Under the pieces are notes generated by a model, which saw only the letters and a program-made list of their open reading frames with translations, was not told the origin of the DNA and ran no database searches. 64,000 nt of DNA. Origin: Gordionus sp. m RMFG-2023 (lineage: Eukaryota; Nematomorpha; Gordioida; Chordodea; Parachordodidae). The position numbers and the translations under genes were made by a program. Below are positions 12,192 through 24,737 of the stretch, one piece after another. The stretch lies in assembly GCF_954871325.1 (NCBI RefSeq), contig NC_088779.1:2048846-2112845 (forward strand), written 5' to 3'. Numbering within the stretch: the first letter of the stretch is position 1; each line of letters opens with the position of its first letter.

Positions 12192-12395
12192 GTATATATT
12201 ATGAATCTGCGCAGATGGATTTCGTTTAAAGATATACTATCTTGTGAGTTAGTATTTAATGTGATCAGAAGAGAGATAATGCTATTTATTAAAGATTTTC
12301 AATCGATAAATAAATTATCACTCATGTAAATTAGGGAATATGCTCTTTATTATTTTCACAAAGTTCTAATTTAATTTTTAATAAAACTGAATTAA

Positions 12396-13557
12396 CCTCT
12401 CAATACTCCGGCAAAAAAATGACATTAGTATAGTCTGGTTTGGTTTATGAGACCCCAATTTCAAATGTGTATATATATATTTCCTTTTGTATTTAATATT
12501 TTGGTTTAATATTTGGATATAAGATAGAGCAAACCTTAAAAACTTAGTAAAATACTTATTTAACTTAAATTAGTAGATTTTTTTTAAAAAATGATAATTA
12601 CAATTTGTGCCAAAATTTTCTATCATCATTATAATTCATTATTTTGATAATTATTCTTCAATGATATAACATGATTTACACTGATACATGCAAACATAAA
12701 AAAAAATATAGCACATAGAAATATGTTAATTTTGACTTATCACAATAAAGTATTAATATGCTCCAAACATAATTTCATTTCCCCGTATTTGACAAAAATA
12801 TTTCGTTTTCTCAATCTTTACTGCCATGGACACATGCCGCACCTTCCTCTTGAGTCAAAAAGATTTATATTTTTGACTTTGCTTAATATATTGCATATAG
12901 ATTCCCTTCAAAAATTAGGACAATCTCATAATTTTTATTGTACTTCTAAATATGGTTTAATAAGTTCAAGATATTTTACATTTAAAACTACTTCTTGTAG
13001 TGAATATTTTTGTGTTTGCTATATGACGTGAATTTATTAGTTTAGTAGTGTGTAAGACCTGCTTAAAATTATATCATTTTTTGTAACCTACCTTTAGTCA
13101 TATTATAAAATGTTATAATTTCAGGCTTGCTTGTATCATTCGCAACATTTTTATTATGGTGGAAAGTTGATAGCATTATGACATCTTTTCCTTTTCTTTG
13201 GGTATGATAATAATGTTAGTTTTTCACATCTAACTCAAATATATAAAAAAATTGGTATTACATTTTAAATAATTTTATTATATTTACTTTCAGAATATGT
13301 GAAAATCATAATGAATGTGAAAAATAATGTGAAAAAATGAGATAATTACAAAAAATTAATAAGGTCTCACAAACCCCAATCAATCACAAAATGTTTATAT
13401 CTTAAAAACTATTCAGCCAATATATATAAAATTTGGAATATAGATTCTAAGATATATTTGATGGAGCTACTGCAGATTCCAGATCATAATCCGTTTTTAT
13501 ATAATATCAATTCTAGCAAGCCTGGGGTCTCATATACCACATCGGAGTATTGAAGGA
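12396..13557 (-). mobile_element. piggyBac-like element relic
   Basis: TTAA flanks both ends (12392-12395 and 13558-13561). The inverted ends are CCTCTCAATACTCCGGCA and TCCTTCAATACTCCGATG, with a further inverted 'gagacccc' pair inside. On the minus strand near 12860-12730 the translation includes a SRGRCGMCPW, RKRNIF, MKLCLEH order, reminiscent of the cysteine-rich C-terminus of piggyBac transposases. The DDD core is not visible. A 102-codon open frame on the plus strand (12723-13031) is the antisense of this region. The TTAA and end evidence is stronger than the protein evidence. Confidence 0.6.
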
Positions 13558-13559
13558 TT

Positions 13560-14440
13560 AAATGATAATATAAAAATAAATATATAAAAATTTACGAAAT
13601 CAATTATTAAGAAAAAGATTAATGGTGTTCCCTAAAAAGAATAAATAAATTTAATGTATGTTCTCCTTTAAAGAAACAAGAATTCCTTAAGAAGTGTTTG
13701 GGAATCAATTTTAGGAGTTAAATTTTAAAAAACAAACTGGGGAACTGTAGATATTTACTATATGCGTGTTAATGAATCTGACGCTTTTAATTAATTAGAT
13801 TACATTCATACTTGCATTTAGAGATCCATGATTGCGGCAATATAATTAATAGAATAATAATTACGGATATCACATTATGATAAGGTATTTAATCTTATTA
13901 TATTAAATCATGAATATATATAATCATTACAACCATATCTAATTGACGAATATAATCATTCATAATGTATAAATGGTACATTTATTATAATATATTTCTG
14001 CATTAATACAACGGTTAGGAGGGATTGGAATGGTTAAGCTGGTTTAGATATTCGCTTAATTTTTATTGAGTTCTTACTATTGTTTAGTTTTAGAAATTGA
14101 TATAGGGTTATATTTAGCCTTAGGTTATCTATGATCGACTTGTCAATTCAGTAGGATTTTAAACTTTTCGTTAAAAATAAAAATAAAAATTAATAATTAT
14201 ATGTATATACTTTAATCTAGTGCATTTTGCATTTGTCTCGCGATTAACTTTTTATTATTAAAATAATATGGATTTTAATATAGATATTTAAATTAAGAGT
14301 TTTTCAATTCTGCTATTTCAACCATAGTTTTAGAATTTTGTTCCACAATTTGGAAAGCTGGTCAGAGAATATTTATTCATCATACTTATTTCAATCATTA
14401 ACTACACATTGAATAAAAACTTTATGTTTCTATACCAATT
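13560..14440. other. Non-coding AT-rich spacer
   Basis: I see no coding signal, RNA gene or paired transposon ends here. Confidence 0.5.
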
Positions 14441-15660
14441 ACTAACATCTGCATAATTGAAGGTACTTAATATATACTTTGTTAACATATTGTATTTTAA
14501 TACAATAATAATATATTTTTAAGTACTAAATATTTACAATCCCCATCGGGAACATATAAGAGGCTATGACATTACAAAGATATTTTTTAAATCATTTTCA
14601 AGTTCCAGCAAATGTATGTACTCACAACTTGAGCATAAATTAATTAGAAGATGTCTGTATTTCCTTTTGATATAAATTTCTTTATATGCACAATAATGTT
14701 ACTTATTCATATATATAATATATATATTATTAATGTATTATCTAAAAATATTGGGAGTTAACAATAATGCTGACTAATGTGAGTTCTGATGTTCCTAAAA
14801 ATCAAAATTATTAATTTTTATTAGTTATCTTAGAAATCTGAGTAAATTACAGTTTTGCTGTCCTGTATGGGGAAATAAAAAATAAGAAACAGACTTTCAA
14901 CTTATTTGAATCATCTGACAATTCTAATTATAATTTTTTTACATATAAAAATACGATACGTAGCGAAATTAATAATATTTATTCTCACTCCCCCCCCCCT
15001 TCATCTTAATTAATATTCTATCAAATTTATAATTGTTACATGTTGTAATATTTAGATGAAAACGAAAAATGCATTTATTCAAATTAGAAAAATTATTACG
15101 ATATCATTTAAGATTACAGACTAGGTAAATGATTATTAAAGAATGAGATTTCGTGAATATTATACGACTTTCAAATTTTTAGGAAAATATTTTTTCCTTA
15201 ATTTTTATTTAGCCTTAACCCTTTGCCTTTTAAATTTTATGTATTACTATTTCATTAATTATAGTGATATTAAAAATTTGTTTTATTTATATATTATTTA
15301 TACACATTCTGTTTATAATTATTTTCAGTTTATTTTTCTATTTCAATCTATTCTACAATTGCTACCTCAATCATGCTTACTAAAGTACATATAAAATATA
15401 AAAACAATAGTACTATATTTCTTTAAAAAAAAATTAAAAATATTTAGTATTATTGTTCCAATTATATTGAATACAATTATATTGAAAGATGTATACCTTA
15501 TTATATATTAAATGTAGTATTTAATATTAATGACTTGTTTTATAAAAAGAGTAATTCCTGGTTAATTAAGTAAAGTATATAAAAAAATTTATATCATCAT
15601 TTCAGGTATTACCTAAGAATGTTAGTTTGCATAGGCATTTGCAGTTTATATAGCCATTTT
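14440..15660 (+). repeat. Segment duplicated at 61000-62900
   Basis: The two segments share, in the same order and orientation, 'ttaacatatt', 'atataagagg', 'catcgggaacatataag'-like words, 'agcataaatt' and 'attatattgaaagat', and end near 'tagtttgcata..gcatttgca'. At 61000-63430 the segment lies downstream of gene copy I. Here the gene is absent and the RT element begins instead. The last ~120 bp also resemble the 3' flanks of other gene copies (for example 55520-55650). Confidence 0.6.
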
Positions 15661-15699
15661 TTTAAAAAATATATATTTCCAAGACTCAAATTCTCTTAC

Positions 15700-18600
15700 A
15701 TTCCTCTTAATATCCCCATTAATTTAATTGTACTCTTTTCACCTAACTTTTTTTTTTTTGTTACCATTATATTTTATTATGATTATAATGAAAACTCACC
15801 CTTAAACACAACCTACCAACTCCAACATTCTTCAAGTCCATTCCCCATTATATCTTCTTTTTTTACTCTATCACATTTCCATTCAACGTTAAATACAAAG
15901 ACAATCAAATCGCTCAATGTTTCTTATACATTTTATCTCTGCAAAATATAACTTTTTTCTTTCGATACCTGAAAACATACTCAAAAATAATTTTTCTTTT
16001 CCCTTTCATATACATTCCTCAGTTTTTTGATTTTTTATTATCACTAACCAATACATTTAATAAAACAAATAATCAACCTCTATCAAAAACTAACTAACCC
16101 TAACAACCTTTATGCCCATTCTTCTTTTTAAATTAAAAAAACCTTGTCTTTACAACTTCATTATTCTCTAATAGATTATTTCTTCTTACCCTCTGTCACA
16201 TCCCCATTCACTACACAATTAATTTGACATTTCTTCCATCTTTCACAAGTCTTTTCAATCAATTCACAACTTTCCTTATCCACGTATGGTACATTGTTCC
16301 GCATTCTCTAAAAACATAAAAATCACCAAACTCGGCCAATTCATCAATCACAAAATCAATGGCATCGTTTGTCATGAGTCCTGAAAGCGTCCTTCTCCTC
16401 CCTTCCTTAATCCCCTTCTCATTTTTTCTCACAGCCATTTTTCCACCTCATCCATTATTCTCCTCCAAGCAACCTACCACTCATGGCGACATCATCAACT
16501 TTCTAAAATCCGACAAACCTCCCATTATCTCTAGAATTCCTAAAGGTTCCCAGAGTACAAGTAGCCAAAGCCCTCTTCACCTGCCTTCAGTCATTATTTA
16601 ATAACTTCTCCACTCTCGATCATTGGCTCAAACTCTTCACATTTTCCTTCACGACTTTCCAACCTCCCAATCCAGAGATTCAGAAATCTTTAACCCAACA
16701 AATTAAAGAAGCAACTATACATCCCCTCACCCTCACAATCACAATATATTCTCATGAACCCCAAAAAACTTTCCAGCCTCCAATTAAAGGCAATGTTAAT
16801 TTCCAATAAAATTAACAACTTAAACATCAAATCCGCTCTTGCTTACTAGCATCTGATAATTCATTTGCTACTAGTAACGAAGAAAGTTTCAAATTCAAAT
16901 TAAAGCACCCCTCCGGAGCTGATTTCATACCTCCCTTTCCTCCCAATATTTTTCCTACTGATTTCACCCCCGCCGAGGAACGTAAATCTATTCTATCCTT
17001 CCATCACGACTCTTCTCCCGGTTACGACGAGCTTCGACTTATCTTCCTTCAGGATCTTAAATTTCCCCTCATAGTTAGCCAGGTCCCAATTTTACAAAAT
17101 ATAAGAATATATTATAACAAAATAGCACAAGGACTCGTTCCCGAATCCATCAAACCACTCTTATTCGGTGCTAAACTAATCTCGAATAGCCCAATAAGGA
17201 TATCAGTCCAATAGAAATAGGGATCGTATTCCGCAGTCTTGTCGTTTAGCTAATATCTTTCAAAATTAAGGACAACACAGCCTTAATTTTAGCACCTCAC
17301 CAACTAGGTATCGGTATCCAAGGGGGCTGTGAAACAACCCAGGTAACAAAATTCTCGTTAAAATTGAGCCTTCAACTCCATTCGCCGCTCTCACTTTCTC
17401 CCACAAATGTATCACTCCCACCTTAACTCAATTCCACCATTCCTGCTATTCCATGCCATCTCATCTCCAATTCAACAAATATTTACTTTCATCATCAGAA
17501 ATATACAATAAGGCAATCTTCTGGGTTCAATACTTCTCTGCATTAGAATCAACAAAATGGTTAATAACATTTTTTCCAACTGCAATCTTCCACTGCATAC
17601 TTGGTACATTGACGACGGAATACTCAGCGGTCTCCCTAATGTGTTTGCTAAGGCACTCGCATCAAAACACATTCCCATGCTATCGAACTCTCATCGAACA
17701 AAAAACCGAGATCTGCCCATTTCATTGCTCCATCCCATTCACTCACAACCGAACTCTCATCCCTCAGTCATCTCGGCTATCCAGTCGGTGGGGTGGAATC
17801 CATCAATCACTTCTTCACTAACGCATCATCCAGCCTACTTTATTTCAATATCACTAAGTTTTTCCTTCCTCATCAAGCTTTTTTTCTCATCAAAAACATT
17901 TACTACATTCCTAAAATTCTTTATGCCCTTCGATCCACCTCAATTTTTAAATTCCTCGACTCATTAAGATCGTTCAAAATCTCCGTCATATCTCTTGCTG
18001 AAGAGATCCTTAATCTCCGCTTTAACCATAATTCATGGTTACAAGCATCACTTCCATGCAAGCTCGGGGTATCGGCTCACGCTCACCTCTTACTCTTTCC
18101 ATTAGTGGTTTCATCGCCTCTCGTCTTTCATCTGACTCACACATTAGCCATCTTTCTAACAGCTCAGACAATTGTCCCAAATACTTCACTACCCTCCTCA
18201 TGTTCACAGAAGACTGGGTATTCCACTCAATGAAGGTTCGATCGCTTACGTAAAATGGAGCCTTCACGACGCCGATCTCACAGTTTTCACCAATTGAACC
18301 AAGGTTACAATTACGAGTTTCTGGAAACCATACCCTCCAATAACCTTGACTTGTTGTTCTTCGCAGACGAGCTAAGATTTTATATGGATTTCGGCTCAAT
18401 TGCGAAATTGTTTTACCGTACTAATGCAAACATTGCGAAATCAGTGTCGATAGCAAGGGTAGACATTGTCTCCATTGTCGCTTTTGTCGAGGCCGTTTTT
18501 CACGGAACACCAAATGCAACGACAATGCACCATCTAACCATAACGTCGATGCCCTCGTCCTCGAGGAACCTCGAAAAACCATCAAGTACAGTTCTTTATA

Positions 18601-18750
18601 CCTTTCTTTCTTTTTCATACCCCATCGTCTGCTCCATTCTTGCCAACTTCGGTAGCAAAGCTCAACGTTTTTTCAAAGAATTAGGCAAACGGATTCTTCT
18701 TACGCCAAATACTTGCCACCGCCATTATTTGCTCTAACTATCTAAGCTTC
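15700..18750 (+). mobile_element. Reverse-transcriptase retroelement, degenerate
   Basis: The plus strand turns less AT-rich and pyrimidine-rich from about 15760. Readable motifs in order are PLLFGAKLIS near 17160, an APHQLGIGIQGGCE block near 17295-17340, the catalytic WYIDDGILSG near 17603, a SWLQASLPCKLGVSAHAH block near 18030-18090, and FGSKAQRFFKELGKRI near 18650-18695. These blocks belong to an RT family with a 'QLG-G-GGCE' signature known from many animal and fungal genomes. No integrase, protease or terminal repeats were seen, so a non-LTR type is likely. The pieces lie in different frames with several breaks. The 5' region (15700-16800) shows coding-like composition but no domain I can name. 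Confidence 0.7.
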
Positions 18751-18966
18751 ATCTCTTCTATTAAATAACCTTTAGTATTAGATAGAGAAAAAGAAAGAAA
18801 AAAAATGCTTTATTAGATTAAAAAAATGAGGAACCACCAATTTATTACATCTTTTAAATCGAAAAAAAGTTCTCACAGTTTTGAGAGTATAAATATGGAT
18901 AAGAAATATTTATAAAAATTCTGAGAATAAAATACTTCGATATTATTCAGAACTATATATATATAT

Positions 18967-19111
18967 CAGTGGTCTGTAGAGGTACCATTTGTAGGGCCCG
19001 ACCCGGCTCAGACCGGATATTTTTTTAAAAAAAATTTTAAACCCGGCCCGGGTAAATTTAAAAAAATTAAAATACGGTGGGGGCCGGACTTATTGAGCCT
19101 TCAGGTCTCTG
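18967..19111. mobile_element. hAT MITE (GGCCCGGCC family)
   Basis: The ends are CAGTGGTCTG and CAGGTCTCTG, with GC-rich subterminal 'agggcccgacccgg' and 'gggggccgga'. Perfect 8-bp duplications ATATATAT lie at 18959-18966 and 19112-19119, although the target is itself a TA repeat. Confidence 0.75.
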
Positions 19112-19114
19112 ATA

Positions 19115-19490
19115 TATATACTATCTAGAATCGTCATGGGGAGTTACCAGAGACGAGAGATCAAATAATTTTTTTAATTTATTTAACTTTTTAATTATCA
19201 TTTCCCTGATTTTTAGTTACCATCAATCAATTTATTAATCAGTATGTGTCAATCATTGTTTTTCGAATTAGGTAAACCTTTAAAGTTTAAAAAAAAATTT
19301 ATTAGTATAATAGCAAATTATTGATTATAAAAGCAATCTAAAACTAAAGTTAGATGATGCTAAAAAAGGATATCATTATCATTTAGAGTGGTGGTTCTCA
19401 TTTTTTTTATAATCTTTTGATAATTTTCAAGTGGTTAGAGGAAATAATTGTTTTTCAAGGTTTATTACTATTAATATCTTTTAATTTATC
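19115..19490. other. Non-coding spacer
   Basis: AT-rich with no supported feature. At 19510-19545 a 'ccaggttcaattctgg' stem-loop resembles a tRNA T-arm, but no tRNA body fits around it. Confidence 0.45.
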
Positions 19491-20712
19491 GGTTATAATG
19501 TATGCTAATAAACAGAAGGGCCCCAGGTTCAATTCTGGCAAGGAACGTAAAAATTTTCAGGGTTTTCTTAGAAGACATATGGTAAAATGAATTTCGGAGC
19601 TTAGAAATGACACCCCGGTCACCGACAGGCTTGGACAGCTGCGTTCTCTGGATACTTGTCTTATAAACAAAAATGAAGGAAACAAACAAAAATGGGAATA
19701 TGAAAGCTTGGGCGTTCCCTCTAAGCGACTCGCAGGGTGTATACCTCCATCCTGTGAAAAGTAAAATAAAGGTCAAAGCAAAGAATATAAGGTTAGGAAG
19801 TTTGAATATTGGTACAAAAGGTAAGACGAGAGAATTGGCATCAATGTTGAACAAGAGTAAAGTTGATATAACGTGCATACAAGAGACGAAATGGAAAGGT
19901 CAGAAGCTTTGATGATTAGGGATGGGTATAAATTGTACTATAATGGAATTCTTAGCAATAGGAAGGGTGTCGGCATCATCCTCAGTCAAGATCTAACCTC
20001 CTCTGTGGTAGATGTCAATGGATATGAAAATAAAACTCTGCATTGGTCAATCAATACTACTCATTCTTTTAGTATATGCTCTTCAAACGGGTTGTAAAGA
20101 AGAAGAGAAAGATGATTTTAGAGCTATCGATGAAGCCGTAATGGAAATCCCTAAGGATGACCTAGTCATAATAGGTGGAGACTTGAATGCGCATGTGGGA
20201 AAAGCAAAAGATAGCTTCAAAAGGCATCATGGTGGTTTTGGATATGGAGAAAGAAATGATGAAGGAGAGCATGTACTGAAATTTGAGGAAGCCTTCGACC
20301 TTGCCTTAACAAACACTTAACATAAGAAAAAGGACATCATTTAATAATATATGAAAATGGTACAAGGAAAACCCAAATAGATTACATGCTTATCTCTCGC
20401 AGAAGATTAAAAGATGTAATAGACTGCAAGAGTCATCCCAGGGGAAGATATTGCCGCACAACACAAGCTACTAGTCATCGATTTACACATCACAAATAAG
20501 TCCACTCAAAATAAGATAAAACTTGAACCATGCATCAAATGGGGTAGATTAAAATCAATGACAGATGCCTTTGCAATCAATGCAAACCTTGAATCAATAG
20601 ATTCCGCACAAGTCAGTGAAAAAATGTGGACAGACCTTACATTCAGATTAATAGACACTGCCAAATTGACACTGACAAGGGGAGGCAACAAATCATACAA
20701 AGAACTATGGTG
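19490..20712 (+). mobile_element. RTE-type LINE, 5' endonuclease half
   Basis: This is a forward copy of the same LINE type as 2150-4900. An APE-like endonuclease is readable in neighbouring frames: NIRLGSLNIGTKGKTREL (19790), DITCIQETKWKG (19868), YKLYYNG...KGVGIILS (19930), DDLVIIGGDLNAHVGK (20160) and GGFGYGERNDEGEH (20233). The inter-domain region follows at 20515-20710 (MTDAFAIN, SEKMWTDLTFRLID, KSYKELW). It contains the LNIGT, QETKW and GDLNAHVG endonuclease motifs. The reading frame changes at least twice, and the sequence stops abruptly near 20712 before any RT domain, so the copy is truncated. Confidence 0.88.
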
Positions 20713-21550
20713 ATTCCTCTTAAGCTTTTATGCTGCCATTAGCTGGGCAATTAATAGAGCATATTTGGCCAGACGAATATCTTCTTCATGATATTTTCTA
20801 TTAAATTTGGCATAAAAATATTTCCTTTTGGCATTCTTTTCAATCATTATTAAAAAATAATGTTACAAAAACCTGATAGATGTAAGAAAAAAAAATCTTA
20901 ACAAATTGATTCTTCGAAAAAATAATTAATCATGTTGCCCTTTGCCTTCTTTTCGCAGGAAATTAAATTTCAAGATTCTAACCCGAATTTTAAGAAACAA
21001 CTAACACATATTACCATCCACCAAACAGAAAATATTTGCTAATATCCAGAAGCTTTCTTCTTTTATTCTCTCTAATTCCCAATATTCGAACGATATACAA
21101 CCTAAAGAAGGGTTAAAAAAATCTCAAATCAGATGCAAAAGGTATGAATGTCAATGATTTCGAAATCGATTCAACGGACCAAACTGTTTGATACTCTAAT
21201 AGGGCATATTAAAAATTAAAACCGTATAATATGACAAGTCCGGATAACTAGATGAACAGGCCCGATTAATATAAATTGATAATTAAGTTTAAAAAAAATC
21301 CGTGTTTTTAACCAAGAATATATTTTTATGTTGATAGTTTGCAATTTTATATAATTATACATTTATATCAACTCTTTTTTTTCTATTTTTTTTTATCAAT
21401 TTAAAGATAAAAATATAATTTTCGATTTTATAGATTATAAGCGCGAATTAGTAAATAAAAGCTAAATATATTAAATTTGGATTATTAATTCTAATATTAT
21501 TTGGGGAAAAAAAAATATAATATTAATTAATCACAGTTTTATAAAGTCAT
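20712..21550. other. Non-coding spacer
   Basis: No coding signal or paired repeat ends were seen. Confidence 0.5.
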
Positions 21551-21800
21551 TAATCTTTGCTGTATTTTATTGATTGAGATTCCAATTTCCCCGCAAAATA
21601 GGCTAAGTCTACCTTATGCACAGGATGTTTAATTATGGGGTTTCGATCATTGAGGGTATAAAGTTTGAGATGTGGCATTTTTAATATGTTTATGGCTAAC
21701 CTAATGAAGTAGGTAGAATACCTGGTTGAGATCCTCGGTTCTAGCAGAGATCCGTTTTCCCAGCTCTTTAAAGAAGGCATGAGAGCCGAACGATGTTAGA
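21550..21800 (-). mobile_element. RT-element fragment, C-terminal motif
   Basis: One minus-strand frame reads SFGSHAFFKELGKRISART at about 21785-21725, parallel to FGSKAQRFFKELGKRI at the end of the 15700-18750 element. A longer minus-strand open frame in another register (21780-21550) is a shadow. It is a fragment only. Confidence 0.6.
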
Positions 21801-22430
21801 ATCGTAGGCACTACCAAATATATTTATAATATATTTGAAAAATAATAAAATAAATAGATTTATTTATTACTATTATCAAATAAAATAATACTAAAATTAA
21901 CATATAAAATATAATATAAAATAAAATAATATTATATAAAAACGGAGGTGGGACTACAAGTTCCCAAAAAACATGAATAATTATATTTAAAAATAATGAT
22001 TTGTAGGTTTCGTCTTAAAAAATAGTATTCTTTTGGTTCTGAAGTAAGGGATCTTGTCTTATCGTCTCTATTTTTTAAGAATTTAAAGTTCCGCTTGGCA
22101 TATGTCCAAGGGTAGAGATAACGATCGGTGTAAAAATATAATTTGTGAATTTGGAATATTTCTTCTTTTTTTTCTAGGCTATATCAACCGGATTAGAATT
22201 TAAATTTTTTGGGAAAGAAGATACTCGAACCAAATTAAAGATTTCCCTAAAGACCAGGGCACGGAAGTTAAGCCATCTGGTCTTTAGCCATCATCTAATG
22301 GTAAATTTGTAGGCTCCAGGATGTTTGGTATTCGGGCTCTGGTCTGCCTTGACTATATATACAATTTAGACCATGTCTCCCTTTGGAGTTAACTAATATT
22401 TTACATTTGAAGCATGTATGTGGTTGAACA
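21800..22430. other. Non-coding spacer with a small hairpin
   Basis: No gene was seen. A perfect arm pair 'aaagaccag' / 'ctggtcttt' at 22240-22278 encloses 'cacggaagttaag'. The latter is reminiscent of 5S rRNA but far too short to call. Confidence 0.4.
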
Positions 22431-22464
22431 ATGTTACATCAAAGTCGATGGCCTATGACAACTC

Positions 22465-22568
22465 TTAGTTGTTCTTCTTCTTTCTTTTCTTTCTTTCTTT
22501 CTTTCTTTTCTTAGAGAAGAGAAAGAAGAGAAGAGACTACTCTTCTCTTCTCTCTCTCTTCTCTTTAC
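22465..22568. repeat. Pyrimidine/purine microsatellite
   Basis: A (CTTT)n-type tract is followed by its partial inverse 'agagaagagaaagaag' and a CTCTT tract, giving a hairpin-prone simple repeat. Confidence 0.9.
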
Positions 22569-22678
22569 CTGCTTCCAACCATTTATAAGCACTAGTACAG
22601 TCAGCATTCTGTAATAGTTGAATATACTCAAAATGGGGGGTTTGATGAGATTATTTAAAAAATTTTTTTAATTAAGGT

Positions 22679-22867
22679 ACAAAAATAGATTGTTATGTTA
22701 AGATTGTGGGTAAAACAGCTTCAGGTGAAGCTAAAGATACCCAAGCTGTCAAGGCTGAGTTTAAAAGGTTATCTTTAGGAGAGATAAAAGACGATATCAT
22801 GGCGATTTTCGGAAAGCCACTTTGGCCTAGTCGACAAAAGCTTCGCTTACTAATCCCATTGTCCTGA
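22679..22867 (+). other. Unassigned coding-like frame, 62 codons
   Basis: An open frame follows 'attaag', a plausible splice acceptor, and runs to TGA at 22865. It reads VKIVGKTASGEAKDTQAVK and then AEFKRLSLGEIKDDIMAIFG. Its amino-acid mix (K, E, D, G, A) is unlike the F/I/Y/N-rich noise typical of this AT-rich window. There is no ATG, and I do not recognise a family. It could be an exon or a transposon ORF piece. Its end overlaps the tRNA-like sequence below. Confidence 0.3.
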
Positions 22868-22890
22868 GTTCGAATCCAGGGAATGGTCAT
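22815..22890 (+). ncRNA. tRNA-like sequence, possible SINE head
   Basis: An A-box-like 'tggcctagtcgac' and a B-box 'gttcgaatcc' are spaced as in a tRNA. The T-arm stem cctg/cagg closes well, while the acceptor and anticodon stems pair poorly. It is more likely a tRNA-derived fragment than a working tRNA. Confidence 0.35.
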
Positions 22891-22927
22891 TTTTTTCTTC
22901 TTAATCTAACTTGGTGGTTCCATCCTT

Positions 22928-22947
22928 GGGGGGGGGGGGGGGGGGGA
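22928..22947. repeat. Poly-G run
   Basis: An uninterrupted G tract of about 20, prone to length error in sequencing. Confidence 0.9.
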
Positions 22948-22949
22948 TA

Positions 22950-23920
22950 TAGGATGCCGGACTCGAGCACGTGATTCCGTTATAATATATTAAATAAATA
23001 AGGGTCTTATTACATTTTAAAATATTTTGGTCGGTATTTAGCAACGTATGTTGGTATTCAGAATATTTCCATACATTCACTTGGTAGTAAGCATCATTAA
23101 CCATATTTACAAAATTCGTTACTAAAATATTTATCGTTTACATTCAATAAAATTACTTTATTTCCTTCTACTAACTATTTACTATCTATATATATACCTG
23201 GTGTTTATATCAAAATAGTACATTCTCTCAAATCGAATCCAACCCCTATCCCTATATTTTATCATCTTAATTTATTTTTAGGTGGGAAAAAAATGTCAAT
23301 ATTTACTTCTTTTTTGAAGGGTAAATCAAAAAAAAAATATTCTTACATTACCTCCCTTTATTCATTTTATTTGATTTTTTTTTAAAATGATTTATATACA
23401 TAATTTTGTACCAAATTTGTATATTAAGCTCGCTTTTGCTAAACGTAGCGAATCGAATATTTGAAAAAGAAGAAACGGAAATATAATTTTATTAATGAAA
23501 TAATATTTTAAGTATGCCGGTGTTAAGTCAATAAATTTAATTATAGGTTCTTTTAATTACGATTTTAATTATTATTTGATCTTGATATATATATGATATT
23601 TACACGGAAGGCTCTAAATTAATTTAAAGTTATTTATATTTTTTTTATTTCTATATAAATGTTAAAAATACTAAAAAAAACTTTTGTCTATATATACAAT
23701 TTTAAAAAAGTTAATTTTAACAAATTCGTCCATATAATAAATTAAAATGAATAAATACAAAAGTTAAATAAAATTTAAAAAAAATTAAGAAAATTCAAAG
23801 GTTACAAAATAAAAAATATATAAAGTTTATGCAAGTTTTATATATTAACAATATATATATATGTATATATGTATTTTGAAGGCATAGTAATAAATACTAT
23901 GTACAAAATAATTAAAGATG
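22950..23920. other. Non-coding AT-rich spacer
   Basis: No supported feature was found. Confidence 0.5.
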
Positions 23921-23924
23921 CCAT

Positions 23925-24122
23925 TAGCGTTGTTAATAGGCGCTCGTTTTAAGCCATTTTTTAAAAACGGCTACAGAAAAATATTACGCAATCCTTAAGA
24001 TTTTGCTTCTTAGAAGGAACAAAAGTCCAGACATATATTAAAGGAAATCTCGAGGCTTAAGCATAATTTTTCAGGCTAAAATACTGAGAAATTGGCGCAA
24101 AATGAAACGTTTAACAACACTA
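23925..24122. mobile_element. hAT MITE (TAGTGTTGTTAAACGGC family)
   Basis: The ends are TAGCGTTGTTAATAGGC and GTTTAACAACACTA. Perfect target duplications GATGCCAT lie at 23917-23924 and 24123-24130. The interior ('agattttgc', 'gaggctta', 'ggctaaaa') matches the MITEs at 38390-38606 and 57826-58043. Confidence 0.92.
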
Positions 24123-24129
24123 GATGCCA

Positions 24130-24735
24130 TAGAATCGTATTCATAAATGGTAAATTAATTATTATATATTTATCCTAATTTTTATGATCCAGATTGATAC
24201 TAATTTTGAGAATATGTTATTTATAAAAGGCTTCCCCATTTTTCATTGATGCACACTTGAAATGAATGCATTCATCTGATCTAGGAAAATAAATCTCGTA
24301 TAAGCATTCGCAGTTTACCTTGGCATTTCCGGTTAAAAGTTGTTTCGCTCATAATTTCATCGCTTACTCATTCCACTTAGTACTAACTTGCCCAATAGAA
24401 TAGACAATCGATGAGCGGGTGGGCTAAAAAAACCGGCAAATTGTAGACATTTAGATCGAATCCTGCTCGGTATAAATTACAAATCGGGAGGTTTATTGCA
24501 TTTTAAATAATAATTTGAGCGTTTTAGGGATTCGAGAATATTCCATCTAGTATTATTCTATTTACCAATTTTTTGTTTGCCACTGATGTTTCTTATTTAT
24601 CTAACCCAATTATCTTTCTCCCTTTTTTTTCTAAAATAAATAATTATTTTTTATCTTTACCACCCACCCCCCACCCCTCTTTCTCTCAAAATATTATTTC
24701 TTAGGGAAATTCCACCTTTATAAAGAAGAAATTTA
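24130..24735. other. Spacer with partial homology to 60130-60310
   Basis: Words around 24400-24500 ('gagcgggtgggctaa', 'ctcggtataaatta') recur inverted near 60200-60300. No coding signal was seen. Confidence 0.4.
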
Positions 24736-24737
24736 TT

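Noticed and set aside
12723-13031. 102-codon plus-strand open frame
   Set aside because: It lies antisense to the transposase-like trace of the piggyBac-like relic and has no recognisable domain.
18022-18618. Minus-strand frames opposite the RT element
   Set aside because: They are shadows of the forward RT motifs (LQASLPCKLG, FKELGKR).
22240-22285. 5S rRNA-like 'cacggaagttaag'
   Set aside because: The match is only about a dozen bases and lies inside a hairpin; the rest of 5S is absent.
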